The notes under the pieces: generated by a model
What the model saw: only the letters and a program-made list of their open reading frames with translations
Told to the model about the DNA's origin: nothing
The model's database searches: none
Shown: positions 33,966 through 44,530 of the stretch, one piece after another
Layout of the letters: each line of letters begins with the position of its first letter
Position numbering within the stretch: the stretch's first letter is position 1
Assembly (NCBI GenBank): GCA_012845835.1
Contig: JABAKD010000017.1
Coordinates: 2,479,001 to 2,543,000 of the forward strand
Direction of reading: 5' to 3'
DNA: 64,000 bases
Source: Undaria pinnatifida
Taxonomy: Eukaryota; Sar; Phaeophyceae; Laminariales; Alariaceae
Translations under genes and position numbers: made by a program

Positions 33966-34172
33966 TGTTGGGTAGGCACAATTCGATGCGAGTCGACGAG
34001 GGAAGAAGTAGCTGGAATCTTATCGCGATAAAATGGCGGCACGCACCGTACGTAGTGGAGGGGGGAAAGAGCCTGCTCAGTGACCCAGGATACGTCGTAT
34101 GAGTTACGTCCAAGGAGGGAGAAGGAGAAAGGGAAGTGCGAAGATAATATGATGGAAAGGATGATGAGCAAA
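33966..34172 (+). repeat. SINE-like family A, copy A2 (body only)
   Basis: It starts at GATGCGAGTCGACGAGGGAA, then ATCGCGATAAAATGGCGGCA, AGCCTGCTCAGTGACCCAGG, and ends GATGGAAAGGATGA. It lacks the tRNA-like head and lies directly behind A1. Confidence 0.7.
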
Positions 34173-34343
34173 AATTACATGGGGATGCCGACGCTGCTGG
34201 TGCCTGATAGACATCAGGGTATCCATGGTATTGTATTGATACGACGTACCAGTACAACAGCAGTATTAATAGTACTATTAATATTTGTACCTGCATCACG
34301 TACGACGTCAGTACTGCCGTATACTGCTGTATTATGCACTTCT

Positions 34344-34382
<39 letters not shown>

Positions 34383-34740
34383 TCTCACATGAACTCCTGA
34401 AAAAAAATCTAGCACAATGCTAGAGGCCGTGGTCACACAAAGGTGCTGGAGCCCTAGGAAGGTCCGAAAAAACAAAAGAAATAAAATTAGTCCGGTGAAT
34501 ACTGCGCTTTCTATAAAGTGATAGGTTTCATACTTCGTATAATATGTACCAGGTACCAGGTATTATGCAGCTGGTACAGTGCGGGTTTCCAAGATGGATT
34601 TACCGCGCTGTGACGAAAGTAAAATTAAAAATAATTATGCATGATATCATACAATACGTCTACGAACCTACTTTTATAATGCGATCTACCCGTGGTATAA
34701 ACCTCGAGATACATGTGACGCGATTAACTTACTTTTTTAT
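34173..34740. other. No gene; (GTT)12 microsatellite
   Basis: Positions 34346-34382 are about 12 GTT units. GTACCAGGTACCAGGTATTA at 34545 is a doubled copy of the TACCAGGTA motif. Otherwise unassigned. Confidence 0.5.
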
Positions 34741-34925
34741 TTTTATTTTTTAGATCCTCCTGGAGATCCGGGTAAGAAAAGCTTAGGCTCCATACACTTT
34801 CGTTTGTGTACCAGTTTTCGTCCATCTGCAGAACGCAGACTTTGTGTTAACCTCGGCCCTCCGGTTTAGTCAACACTATGGACTTGCCGGCCTTTTTCGA
34901 CTGAACCCTATAAGGTTCAACCAAG
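34741..34925 (+). repeat. Dispersed repeat F, copy 1
   Basis: TAGATCCTCCTGGAGATCCG, CTCCATACACTTTCGTTTGT, CCATCTGCAGAACGCAGA and GACTTGCCGGCC..TT. It matches the 188-bp insertion at 37465-37652 along its whole length. Confidence 0.75.
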
Positions 34926-35070
34926 AAGGTGAGATAGCCACCCAGGAATCGATAACTCTTTTTGCTCCGTTTTTGACCCCAGGTAGAACTTACCTAACAA
35001 GTATGATCGAGCCTGCGAAGCTCGTGTACCTTGTGTGTTGTTTTGATTGTTGCGTATTTTGACTTCTTTT

Positions 35071-35203
35071 GTGTGGGCTGTGGGGTGGTGAAATCAGTGT
35101 GTGGGCTGTGGGGTGGTGAAATCATTGTGTGGGCTGTGGGGTGGTGAAATCATTGCGTGGGCTGTGGGGTAGTGAAATCATTTTGTGGGCTGTGGGGTGT
35201 ATT
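35071..35203. repeat. Tandem repeat, five units of 28 bp
   Basis: Units GTGTGGGCTGTGGGGTGGTG plus AAATCATT start at 35071, 35099, 35127, 35155 and 35183 with one or two substitutions each. Confidence 0.95.
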
Positions 35204-35461
35204 GTCTACCAGTAGCGCACAGCGGTGCTTACTTACGTAAGATACATCTGGCTGGTATACGAGTATAGTTGGTATGGACTACAGCTGCAGCAGTTAGTTG
35301 CAGTGTTTGCCTCCAGTGCCGATTTTTGCCCTAGCATATACCAAGTGCCTAGTGACCACTACGCTTTTCTATCCGATCTATATTATACCTGGTATGAAAC
35401 TGCCTGGTAAGTATTTTCTGTGCCGTACGCGTTTTTTTTTTCTTGTATATAGACTATACAT

Positions 35462-35755
35462 CTACTTTGGAGCTTCTGGATTCTGGACGAGCAGTGGTCA
35501 CAGGTGTCGTCCCTTCTCCCTCCCGGTTCTCGTCTTCAATTATTATCGCGCATGGGGTTCAGCAGCCCCACTGCTCGTCGATTTTTCATCGAGGGTTGCT
35601 AACTCACGCGCTCGCGCTTTCCGCAAGTCAATTTGTGCACAAGAAAAAGTCCCCACGAATTTATACGAGCAAGCACTCGGCGGGGTTCGAACTCACGAAA
35701 CTGACCTATCTATACCAGGCTCGAGGATGACCTGATACGCCACCTGAGCGACCTA
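35462..35755 (-). repeat. SINE-like family B, copy B2 (tRNA-like head plus body)
   Basis: The minus strand starts with GTCGCTCAGGTGGCGTATCA (A-box-like) and GAGTTCGAACCCCGCC (B-box-like). The body follows: CTTGTGCACAAATTGACTTG, GAAAGCGCGAGCGCGTGAGT, CATGCGCGATAATAATTGAA, ACACCTGTGACCACTGCTCG, ending TCCAGAAGCTCC. The layout parallels family A. Confidence 0.75.
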
Positions 35756-36099
35756 CACTCACCTGTCGTATTTTTCGTTTTGTTTTTGTTTTTGTTTTTT
35801 TCCCTCTCCTTTAACTCTGGCTTGTTTTGTTGTGTTCTCGTACCTGGTACGCTAGCATTTCACTTCTTGCTTCACCTTGATGAATTGCGACTGTTTGGTT
35901 TACTCTGTTTCACAGTATGTGACCACATAATTTGTACCTGGTATCTCGTATCATAGGATGAAGAATCAGCACAGACTCTGGTGTACTGATGATAATGATA
36001 TCGTTGGGTAAAAACAACGGTTTAATGTGAGTACAACGCGCACGCACTGCTGCGGTGGGGCTCCGGTGTGAACGTACCCGCTACCAAGATGCGACGACG

Positions 36100-36245
36100 T
36101 TTTTAATGCTTGCGCTGTCGCTATACCGCGGGAACTGAAGGACGCGCCAGCTGGATTGCGAATATAATTGAGTTAAGTTGACGCACGACGTCTGTGTGAG
36201 AATACGTGGGAGAGTGCTGAGTAGGACTATTAATAGTGGTGGGAG
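36100..36245 (+). repeat. Dispersed repeat R6 copy
   Basis: GCGCTGTCGCTATACCGCGG, GACGCGCCAGCTGGATTGCG and AATTGAGTTAAGTTGACGC match the R6 copies at 46.5 and 54.6 kb. Confidence 0.65.
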
Positions 36246-36249
36246 CCTC

Positions 36250-36460
36250 CAAAATCCTTTCAAGTAAATTTGTCCCTAAAAAGGGTTCCCTGTTGTAAAG
36301 GCGTTAACCCCTTTAGAGCCCCAAAATCCCTCCCTATACTAACTTGCAGTAAATTTGTCCCCCACAAGGGTTTCCAGTTCTAAAGGCGTTCCCGCCCCAA
36401 AATCTCTCCCTATACTAATTTACAGTAGTTTTGTCCCCAAAGAGGGTTCCCAGTTGTAAA
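36250..36460 (-). mobile_element. Three micro-MITE mM copies in tandem
   Basis: Three minus-oriented copies follow head to tail: 36250-36297 (left part missing), 36298-36385 and 36386-36460. Two neighbours share GGCGTTAACCCCTTTAGAGC at the junction. Successive insertion into the same TTAA/TAA-like end would produce this. Confidence 0.7.
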
Positions 36461-37090
36461 GGGAAGGCTTTATTTTTCCCCACCCACCGGAGGTTTTCAA
36501 CGGGCGATCCGAAAATGAAAAATAAACCCTCAGTTTTGCTGATTATGCCTCCACGGCTGATGTTATAACTTTTGCCCCTAATGTGGATACCAGTCCCTAT
36601 TCCCTAGATTGTACCGCCTCCTTATCACTATAATCCTTCAAGATCATCCTGGCTCCTCGAGGCAGACTCTGGGGTGTTTCCTCTTTGTTGACCCTCGAGC
36701 GTGCGGTTGCGCACATAACCCACCTCGGTGTGTCTCCACACCTCCATCAGAGAAAGATAAAACCTGCGAAGGGACTACCGTCTCACACTAAGATTGTATA
36801 AAAATGTTCCAACGACGTCAGCTGTGAGTTCGACGAGTTTAAGGTCGATACTCATCTTTGCAAGCCGCGTACCATATCGATCGCCCGTCTTCTGTAAGTT
36901 TCATAAATCAAAACCCAATACTTGTATAAGATGACATTGTTAACTGTTTGTATTAATAGTATGTTAGCTATCATGTATGACCAATTAAAATACCACATGT
37001 ATGACCAATTAAAATACCAATTGTAACATACCAATAAGATTTGCACGCGCTCCTCCTTTGCCCTTGATCTCGTTTTGTTTATGGTATTTT
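36461..37090. other. No gene; R-D copy
   Basis: R-D at 36828-36890 (TCAGCTGTGAGTTCGACGAG, ACTCATCTTTGCAAGCCGCG). A short direct repeat (ATGACCAATTAAAATACCA) lies at 36977-37020. Confidence 0.5.
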
Positions 37091-37251
37091 ATAATGATCG
37101 GAGTATCACACGCGGCTTGTAAAGATGAGTCTTGACGGAATAATCTTCGATCTCACAGCTGGAGTGCATTTTTATTTTTATAATAATAATGTGGTAGCTG
37201 AGATTCGAGATTCGTCAAGAGCAAGCATTGATAGGGGACGTCACTATGACC

Positions 37252-38530
37252 ACTTGACCGACGGCAATTTTCAATTTCACATTATTTGCCCTTGACTGAC
37301 ACCTAACTATTAGATTTTCGGGTGGAATGATCGGTGTTCCACCCTTGACCGCTGTGCGTGTGTCAGGAGACGGAGCTTTCAACTTTCGACCAACGGCAAT
37401 TTTTTTTATTTGCCTTGACTTACGCCAATCTATTTGATTTTAGTGCGGAATGGCCGGTTTTACAATTTTATTTTTTGTAGATCCTCCTGGAGATTCTGGT
37501 AAAAAAGGTTAAGCTCCATACACTTTCGTGTGTGTACCAGTTTTTATCCATCTGCAAAACGCAGAGTCGATTTTGATCTTCCCCGTTCGGTTAAGTCAGA
37601 ACCGTGGACTTGCCGGCCTTCTTCGGCCGAACCCTACAAGTTTTGGCCCATGCGGTTTTACACCATTGCCCGCTGGACGTGTGTCAGGAGACGGCATTTT
37701 CACCCTTTGACCGACGGTAATTTTTTGCTAATTTTCCTTGACTGGCACCAATATGTTAGTTTTTAGTGTGGAATGATCGGTTTTACACCCTTAACTGCTG
37801 GAGGTGTATCAGGAGATGGCACTTTGACCCCTTGACCGACGGAAATTTTCAAGCAATTTGCCTTGACTAACGCCAAACTACTAGGTTTTAGTGTGGAACG
37901 ATCGGTTTTACACCGTTGACCGCTGGACGCGTGTCAGGAGGCGACCCTTTGACCCCATGACGGACGGCAATTTTCCAATATTTTGCCTTGATTGACACGA
38001 AACTACAAGTAATAGATTTTAGTGTGGAATGATCGGTTTTACACCCTTGGCCGCTGGACTTGTGTCAGGAGACGGCACTTTGACCCCTTGATCGACGGCA
38101 GTTTTCCAGTAATTTGCCTTGACTAACGCCAAACTAGTAGATTTTAGTGTGGAACGATCGGCTTTACACCCGCAACAGCTGGACGTTTTCTCTTCCTTGA
38201 CTGACCATCTTCTGACATAAGTTATCGAGAAGCGACGGGCGGGCGGGGCGGGCAGGCGGGTACCAAAAACATTGTGCGGCATATAGCTGTAGATACATGG
38301 GAACCCTCGCTGCAAGATGTTTGCTGGACATATGGAAGTGCTTTCGTCAACTTGTGTGCGTCAAGGATTACAGGAGACGGCACTTTAACCCCTAGACCGA
38401 CGGCAATTTTTTTTTCCAATAATTTACCTTGACTGACGCCGAACAACTAGGTTTTGGTGTGGAACGATCGGTATAGCACCTTTGGCCGCTGGACATTTCC
38501 CCCTTGACTGACCGTCTCCTGAATCCCGGT
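37252..38530. repeat. Satellite array of about 125-bp units, twice interrupted
   Basis: The landmark GACCGACGGCAATTTTC recurs near 37256, 37390, 37718, 37841, 37960, 38091 and 38395. Each is followed by TTGCCTTGACTnACGCCAAA, GTGTGGAAnGATCGGTTTTA and CTGGACGTGTGTCAGGAGAC. Repeat F interrupts it at 37465-37652, and unrelated sequence interrupts it at about 38190-38370. Confidence 0.85.
37465..37652 (+). mobile_element. Dispersed repeat F, copy 2, with 10-bp target duplication
   Basis: The insert is flanked by CGGTTTTACA at 37455-37464 and 37653-37662, at exactly the point where the satellite unit has a single CGGTTTTACA. The insert matches 34741-34925. The boundary is therefore visible from both the target and the second copy. 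Confidence 0.8.
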
Positions 38531-38714
38531 CGGCGGTCGTAGAACCTCGGTCGTAGAACCGGCTTCAGCCAGTTCGAAACGGGGTCCCAATTTTGTACGA
38601 GCGCTATGGAAGCTTGAAAATTTGCATTCGCTCGTAAATGTGATCTCTTCAGGTCTAGCATCGTTCGTGCAGTAGCTCCCATTCATCATGTGATCTAAAA
38701 CTATAGCTAAATAT

Positions 38715-39060
38715 CTAAAACGCCCTCCCAATACCCCCCCCCTCCCCTCCCCCTCCCCTTACCGGTCGTAAGACCATATATATAATTTTCTGGTGCGTTC
38801 CACAGCCGTTAGCGTGTGTCCCTCAAAACAGGTTTTACAGTTTCCGTGCACAGATTGATGAAATTATTAAAGGCTGAACATCTTCGCATCACCCTGTTGA
38901 CCCTGGTACTAGATGGTACTAAGCGGGTCGCCGACCTATATCCTTCGTGAGGGCGTACATATCATACACACCCCGTAACACGCGCGATCGGAATATCACA
39001 CACACCTTGCAAACTCGAGTTTCGACGAAAATCCTCGATCTCACAGCTGTAGTGTCATAT
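38715..39060 (+). repeat. Gamma-delta composite repeat with poly-C start
   Basis: A C-rich tract, then CAGCCGTTAGCGTGTGTCCC, GTTTTACAGTTTCCGTGCAC, CACCCTGTTGACCCTGG and GCGCGATCGGAATATCACAC, ending near CACAGCTGTAGTGTCATATA. It has the same block order as 10.8-11.15 and 17.7-18.05 kb. Confidence 0.7.
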
Positions 39061-39204
39061 AAACTGTAATTTTGAGCATGTGACAATATTATGTTTTACC
39101 TGGAACTGCTGGTATACACTCCGGAGTAGTATTATGTGATGATCTCTAATCAACAGCTGGTATACCAGATACTATATATATGGCTTGCGAAGAACTCGTC
39201 TTTC

Positions 39205-39617
39205 GACCTCTCGCCGCGCTGTTTTGTACGCGTCTCACCTTGCTCGCCCCTCCCGACCCTGCCGAGGGCGGCATCGGCCGTGCTCTCGTTGTGCCCCGGG
39301 AACGAGTGCTAACCATAAGAAGAGTGAACCCCATAGGCTACTCGCGTCAACCGCCCTTTCGGAGAGGTTGGAGGACCCACACATAAGCCCTGTCCCTGAG
39401 GACACTGTCCCGGAGGACACATTTATGTAGGGGCTTTCCAGCGACTTGAAAAGGGCGGTTGACGCGAGTAGCCTCTGGTGTGAGTCTATCTACTCTTCTT
39501 AGTGTTAGCACTCGTTCCCGGGACACGACGAGAGCACTGCCGAGGCCGCCCTCGGCAGGGTCGGGAGGGGTGAGCAAGGTGAGGCACGTGCAGGAAACAG
39601 CGCGGCGATAGGTTGGT
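39205..39617. repeat. Foldback: two inverted arms of about 150-170 bp
   Basis: The left arm (39205-39360) and right arm (39445-39617) are reverse complements over long stretches, e.g. CCCTCCCGACCCTGCCGAGG, GGGAACGAGTGCTAAC and GGCTACTCGCGTCAACCGCC. The right arm has about 15 bp extra. The spacer is about 85 bp and partly self-complementary. A related single copy lies at 40590-40780. Confidence 0.85.
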
Positions 39618-39779
39618 CTCAGCTGAAATTGTCTCGAACACGTGGTCTAAATCGGACCCTTCGGCTGCTCTTGTGCAAGCGCCAACATATTTATATACAT
39701 GTGTATATCAGGTCCAGGTACCCTTTTGTGAACCACACGCGGTGCCTGACAAAAGCGATTAAAAAAACGATACATGACA

Positions 39780-39945
39780 AAAAAAGGATTCGCTCCGCGG
39801 GGAATTGAACCTCCCACTGCATAGTCAAAAGGGACATAACGCATTTACAACTGGAAACCCGTTTTGGGGGACAAATTATTTGGAATTAGTATAGGGAGGG
39901 GTTTGGGGGCTCGAAAGGGGTTAAGCTACTCGCCTAACCACACGT
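39780..39945 (-). repeat. tRNA-like head split by a micro-MITE
   Basis: On the minus strand GTGTGGTTAGGCGAGTAGCT (A-box-like) stops at TTA. The micro-MITE at 39840-39920 follows, then GTCCCTTTTGACTATGCAGT and GGTTCAATTCCCCGCGG (B-box-like). The uninterrupted relative at 40370-40425 reads AGCTTACGTCCCTTTTGAGT. Confidence 0.65.
39840..39920 (+). mobile_element. Micro-MITE mM, reference copy with a known empty site
   Basis: The element begins CGCATTTACAACTGGAAACC and ends GGCTCGAAAGGGGT, about 81 bp. Flanks are TAA on both sides. The related uninterrupted locus near 40408 has GGGACGTAAGCTACTT, with one TAA. Insertion with TAA duplication is the simplest reading; TTAA cannot be excluded because the right flank is TTAA. 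Confidence 0.8.
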
Positions 39946-40400
39946 TGATTTACATGATTATATGGCAGAACCTTTGTACAGAGTACATATTTCTACGTAC
40001 AAACGCACAATTGCACCATCGTAATACCTAGATTGTTAGTAGTAATGATAGTAACAAAGGATGCCTTGATATTTATTCGACTTATTTGAAAAAAACGATG
40101 TAATACATGAACGTTAGTGTTGACATTATCTATTTCTTACTGCAATGGATAACATTTTCCATGTTACCTCGTAACACGTTAATGTCGTCATGATGGTTCA
40201 TTGCAGGTTTTATGTCCATCATTACTATTGTTTTAACTGATGACAAGTTAATAAAGACGGGCGGCCGGTGTATCACGCAGCTTTTGCGAAGATGAGTATC
40301 GACCCTAAATTTGTCGAACTCGCAGCTGACGCTGTTGGAATATTTTCGTAAATGAAAACGGAAGTGCTCCGCCGGGAATTTAGCCCCCGACCTCATACTC

Positions 40401-40484
40401 AAAAGGGACGTAAGCTACTTGAAAAGGGACGTAAGCTACTTGAAAAGGGACGTAAGCTACTTGAAAAGGGACGTAAGCTGCTTT
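40401..40484. repeat. Tandem repeat, four 21-bp units
   Basis: AAAAGGGACGTAAGCTACTT(G) starts at 40401, 40422, 40443 and 40464. It amplifies the part of the tRNA-like repeat into which mM inserted at 39.84 kb. Confidence 0.95.
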
Positions 40485-40589
40485 GTAACTGCGCGGTGTT
40501 TCACATTTTTTCCTGGCAGAATGTTGGGTATTCATGTACAACAGACAAATTGATATTTTGACCGAAAAGCGAAAAAGAGCTTCCCCCGC

Positions 40590-40860
40590 AGAGAGACGAC
40601 GCGAGCACGACCGCCGCCGACCCTGGCAGGATCGGAAGAGTCAAGCAAAGGTGAGGCACGTCCAGAAAACAGCGCGCCGAGAAGTGGACCACAGCTCGAG
40701 TCATTTCGATGACGGCTCAAAAACCTGGTCTAAACCGGAGCCTTCGGCTGCTCTCGTGCCAGCACCGACATATTTTATACGAATATTTATTTCAAGGATA
40801 TCAGCCGTGAGTTCGACGAATTTGGGGTCAATACTCATCTTTGCAAGCTGCGTTTTTGGT
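40590..40860 (+). repeat. Single copy of the foldback sequence, then R-D
   Basis: GACCCTGGCAGGATCGG, GGTGAGGCACGTCCAGAAAA and GAGCCTTCGGCTGCTCTCGT match 39540-39680. R-D follows at 40800-40855. Confidence 0.65.
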
Positions 40861-43230
40861 ACTTGTAATATACTACGTGGGTGAGTTTTGTCTTGATTGG
40901 AGGGGTCCTGTTATTTTGTTTGTGAAAAAAAATACATAGTCTTTAGGTATACAAATGACATATTCATACATGCATCTATACTTCAGCGTATACCAGGTAG
41001 GTATTATATCTTGTTTTTATGAGCGATCGGGGAGCAAGACATTGACGGACGGCGAACATGTCACTCGTACGTAATACACATCACAACCATGGTGGTATAC
41101 ATATCATACATATCATACATATGAAAAATAGTACTCCGGAGTATTATATATTGTGAGCGTGTGTCATTGCAGGCCGGATGATGTTGATTTGAAAAGCAGT
41201 TTCTGCGTCATGTGCAGACTACATCCAGCAGTAGTTTTATCTTTGGAGGAGCGTGTGTATGTACGACCATGAAAAAATATCATGATATATGTGATAATCG
41301 CATACAACGCGTTGTGTGATACCTGGTGCTTCGAAGTATAATAACTTGTATCAAGTGGTAAACGCGGGCCGTTTATTTTTTGTCCGCTCTATTTTGCGCC
41401 ACACTGACCGTACACCCTGCGGCACGTACCTGCGTACCGGTCAGTGCACCGTATATACCACTTTCTAGGCAAAATCGGCTAATACTACAAAAAAACAGTG
41501 CCAGGTTAACCCGAAGAATATATGATTAAGTAATATTATGATATGATGGTATCATACATGCATAAGAACCCTGGGCGTGCTTGATGTCACCAAGCAGGAA
41601 GAAGACGACACCGCCGTCCACAAGCCATAACGACAGCACAACGACACAAGACCGTCAACGGCAACGTAAAAACGCAACACCAACAATCCTCTCGCCACCA
41701 CCAACGCCAACACCACCAACACCAACACCAACACTGCCACCACCGACACCACCGATACCAACCACAACGACGCCACCACCGTCACCCTGACCACTGCCGG
41801 CAACAACACCGCCACCACCACCAACAACAACGCAACAGTGGTTGGCCCCTTTACCGGTTGATCACGTGATTCAAGACTATTTCCAAGTTTGTTTGTTTTT
41901 TCGTGAGAACGGGAAGTAAAATAGCCGAAACTTGACTCGCTCGTAATGAAAAACTTAAAAACACGTCTTAACGTATACTCGGCTGCCACAATTCTTCAAG
42001 CATTCGTCCAATTTTCCAGCTCTTCTCTGAATCCCTGTGTGTTTCCGGCGTACGCGAGGAAACTCCACCCCTGGCGCTTGGCGCAAGCAATGCCTGCTGG
42101 GTCGGTGACAACCCAACATGCTCCGTCCTGGCATGTTGGGGATGCGACGGTCTATGATCTGCCATGTGACAATGATTCTTGCCGTCCCCTGCGATCTTTC
42201 TCGGGCGCTGCACCAGAATAATTGCCCGGTGTTCCAATTCCCGTGCAGAACTTGTTGTTTAATGCACGCCCTAAAAGTTCAGAGAATTCTCGTAATTTTG
42301 AGTAGTTTTGGGGCTTCCAAATGTTTTACACTCGACGTTAACGAACGCGACGGCGTATCATAAAACAAAAAATTGACAATCTTCGCGATGTAACAAAATG
42401 AAGGGCGGATGCTCCGTTTTTTTCTACTAGTGCAACACCATAATGTGAAGAGCTGCGGCATGTGCTCGTGCGTGTTCGCCAGGGTGCCTGGTATGTGTTT
42501 ATGCGGCTTCCGAAGTCTGGCGCTTATCCCTTCAAAAACAACATTCCGGCCTTTTTCGGGCTGTGTCACAGATTAATGGGCCGGTGTTCCCGTTTTCTAT
42601 TGGCAAATACACGCGCGCAGTGCCAAAAAGCGGGAAGAGTCTCTTTTTTTTGTTTTTGGCTCCCTCGCGCTAATCTTTCACTTGTAGTTCAGCACCATTG
42701 CAGAGAATATAACCCCCCCGCATCCCCCCGCCCCCCCGCATCCCCCACCCCCTCACCTCTCCCATCCCCTCCATCCCCCCACCCCCCTCCCCCTGTTCCT
42801 TTCGGTCTCCCTCGAATGAATGGCCGATCTCCCGTTCCTTTTCCAGGTTGAAAATACTCTTTGAGTAAACCGGGCGAGCCGGCGGTAACTAAAAGCCCCG
42901 ACCGCCAAACAGCGCGGGGAAGAGGAACGAAACAGGGAAAAAAGAGGCCCGGCCGAGAACAGTGGGCTGGGGACGGCAGACAGGAGACAGGGCGGGATAC
43001 AGGGGTCGGGAGCGGGACACTGACATTCCGCTTGCTGCTGCTCTTGGGGGTGCAGAGGGGGGACACTTGGCATACTAGCGTAGCATTCTGGCATAACCTA
43101 CCGGCGTAACCCTAACCCCAACCCTGCTGCCTTGTGGTAGTGGTGGTGGTGGTGTTGTCATCGTGAAGAGGTGCGCAAAGGGCGAAGGGGGCGGAGGGAC
43201 AACGCGGCGAGATTAAAAAGAAACACTCGC
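40861..43230. other. No gene recognised; low-complexity stretches
   Basis: It holds a CCACCA/CAACAC-rich stretch (41580-41830) that opens frames on both strands, a short dispersed repeat (42097-42170) and a C-rich tract (42713-42800). CCCTAA-like pieces lie near 43108. Any promoter for the exon at 43235 would be here, but I see no convincing TATA or initiator. Confidence 0.35.
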
Positions 43231-43234
43231 AACA

Positions 43235-43387
43235 ATGTTCCGCCGCAAAAGTAAGACGAAGGGCGCGAAGGGGCGGGGGAACGCGAAGGCGAAGAAGGCT
43301 GTGAAGCGGCTGCTGGAGAAGCCGAGCACGGAGAGGATGGCGGCGATCGCGGACATGGCGGCGCGGGAAAACCAGCAGCAATTCGGG
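43235..43387 (+). CDS. Candidate first coding exon, basic N-terminus, probably of the ARM gene
   Basis: The ATG at 43235 opens 51 codons, MFRRKSKTKGAKGRGNAKAK onward, very rich in Lys/Arg, then an amphipathic stretch ending QQQFG. It meets a consensus donor (GTGAGT at 43388) in phase 0. The next supported ARM exon (52424) also begins in phase 0, so the two could join directly. The gap is about 9 kb, filled with repeats, and other exons could lie between. The link is inference. The basic start could be a nuclear or nucleic-acid-binding tail. Confidence 0.5.
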
Positions 43388-43787
43388 GTGAGTGGTGGCA
43401 GCGTGCGTAGCGGTCTGACCCCTAACCCTATACATTCGCTATCCCTAACCTTGAAATTAGCGGCACTTTTCTCAGGTCATGACCCGGCCCGGGGGTCGAA
43501 CTGGGAGGTTTTCATACCCTCGCGGGTAGAATCGGGCTGGGTCAGGGGGTGCTGGAATATCTCACTGGTCGGATCGCGTCCTGTCATGAGGTTTTCAAGT
43601 CTCAACGGTCTGGGTCGGGTCGCCCTGGCCCGGTCTGGCCCTCGAGAAGTGATCTGACTCGTGAAGAAAACAGCCTTGAAAATTAGCCTCTTTTAGCATT
43701 GCGCTCCCGTTATTGGGACAAAACAGTTAAAATTAGGAAAAAGTCGAAAAGTTGGGAAAAAAGGTTTTCAACCTTAGCCCCAACCTT

Positions 43788-43878
43788 CAACGCCTTTACG
43801 TCTGGAAACCTGTTTTTTTTGGGAGATTTACTTGGAATTTGTATACGAAGAAATTTTGGGGCTGCTCTAAAGGGGTTA
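43788..43878 (+). mobile_element. Micro-MITE mM, copy
   Basis: AACGCCTTTACGTCTGGAAA ... GGGAGATTTACTTGGAATTT ... GCTCTAAAGGGGTTAA. Flanks TCAA and TTAA. Confidence 0.75.
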
Positions 43879-43882
43879 AGAC

Positions 43883-44102
43883 CCGGCGGCGAGGGGAAAC
43901 CAGCAACTCTTCGGCGTGAGCGGTAGCAGTATTAGTCTAGCCCTAACCGTGGCCTTAGTCCTAGGCTTGACCCTACCCACATCCTGCGCTCTTGTCCGTG
44001 TAAAGTCATAACCGTGATCCTGAACCTGACCTTCACCTCAACCGCAAGCCCAATACCTGGCGCCGCGGGAGAACCAGCAGCCTTTCGGTGTGCGTGGTAG
44101 TA
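43883..44102 (+). repeat. Two decayed copies of the exon-1 3' end and donor
   Basis: 43883-43940 (GAGGGGAAACCAGCAACTCTTCGG split by small changes, then CGTGAGCGGTAGCAG) and 44057-44102 (CGCGGGAGAACCAGCAGCCT, then TTCGGTGTGCGTGGTAG) match 43362-43410. The donor GTGAGT has become GTGAGC and GTGCGT. Confidence 0.6.
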
Positions 44103-44394
44103 TTATAGCTGTCAGCCTTGTCCCAGGAGCCCTGACCTTAGCCCTGACCACAATACTCTCCTTGCAGTGGTTACCCCGGTTTAATAGCGCCCAGGATGAG
44201 AGCGTTCGGGACTTGAAAGCGGTCAAATCGGCACGTCCAGCCTAAACTGAAAGCTGTATGTTTCCCACTACAGATGAAGAGCAATGTGTAGTTATGAGCG
44301 CTTGTTTCGGCTTGTCACGGGGCGCTCTTTATTCGGGGTACCCACTGTATCCTACGACCCTTACGCCATCCTTATCCCTGACCCAAACCAAACC

Positions 44395-44530
44395 ACGCAG
44401 TAGTAGCAGTAGCTGTAGCAGTAGCAGTGCTACCGGCAGCTGTGGTACAACTAATAGTCGACAGGGTATGCCAGGTAGTGTTTAAAGCAGCAGCTACGGT
44501 AGTAGAAATTGCAGTAGCAGTAGCAGTAGC
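44395..44530. repeat. AGTAGC-type microsatellite
   Basis: Imperfect AGCAGTAGCAGTAG runs interrupted by unique sequence. Confidence 0.85.
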
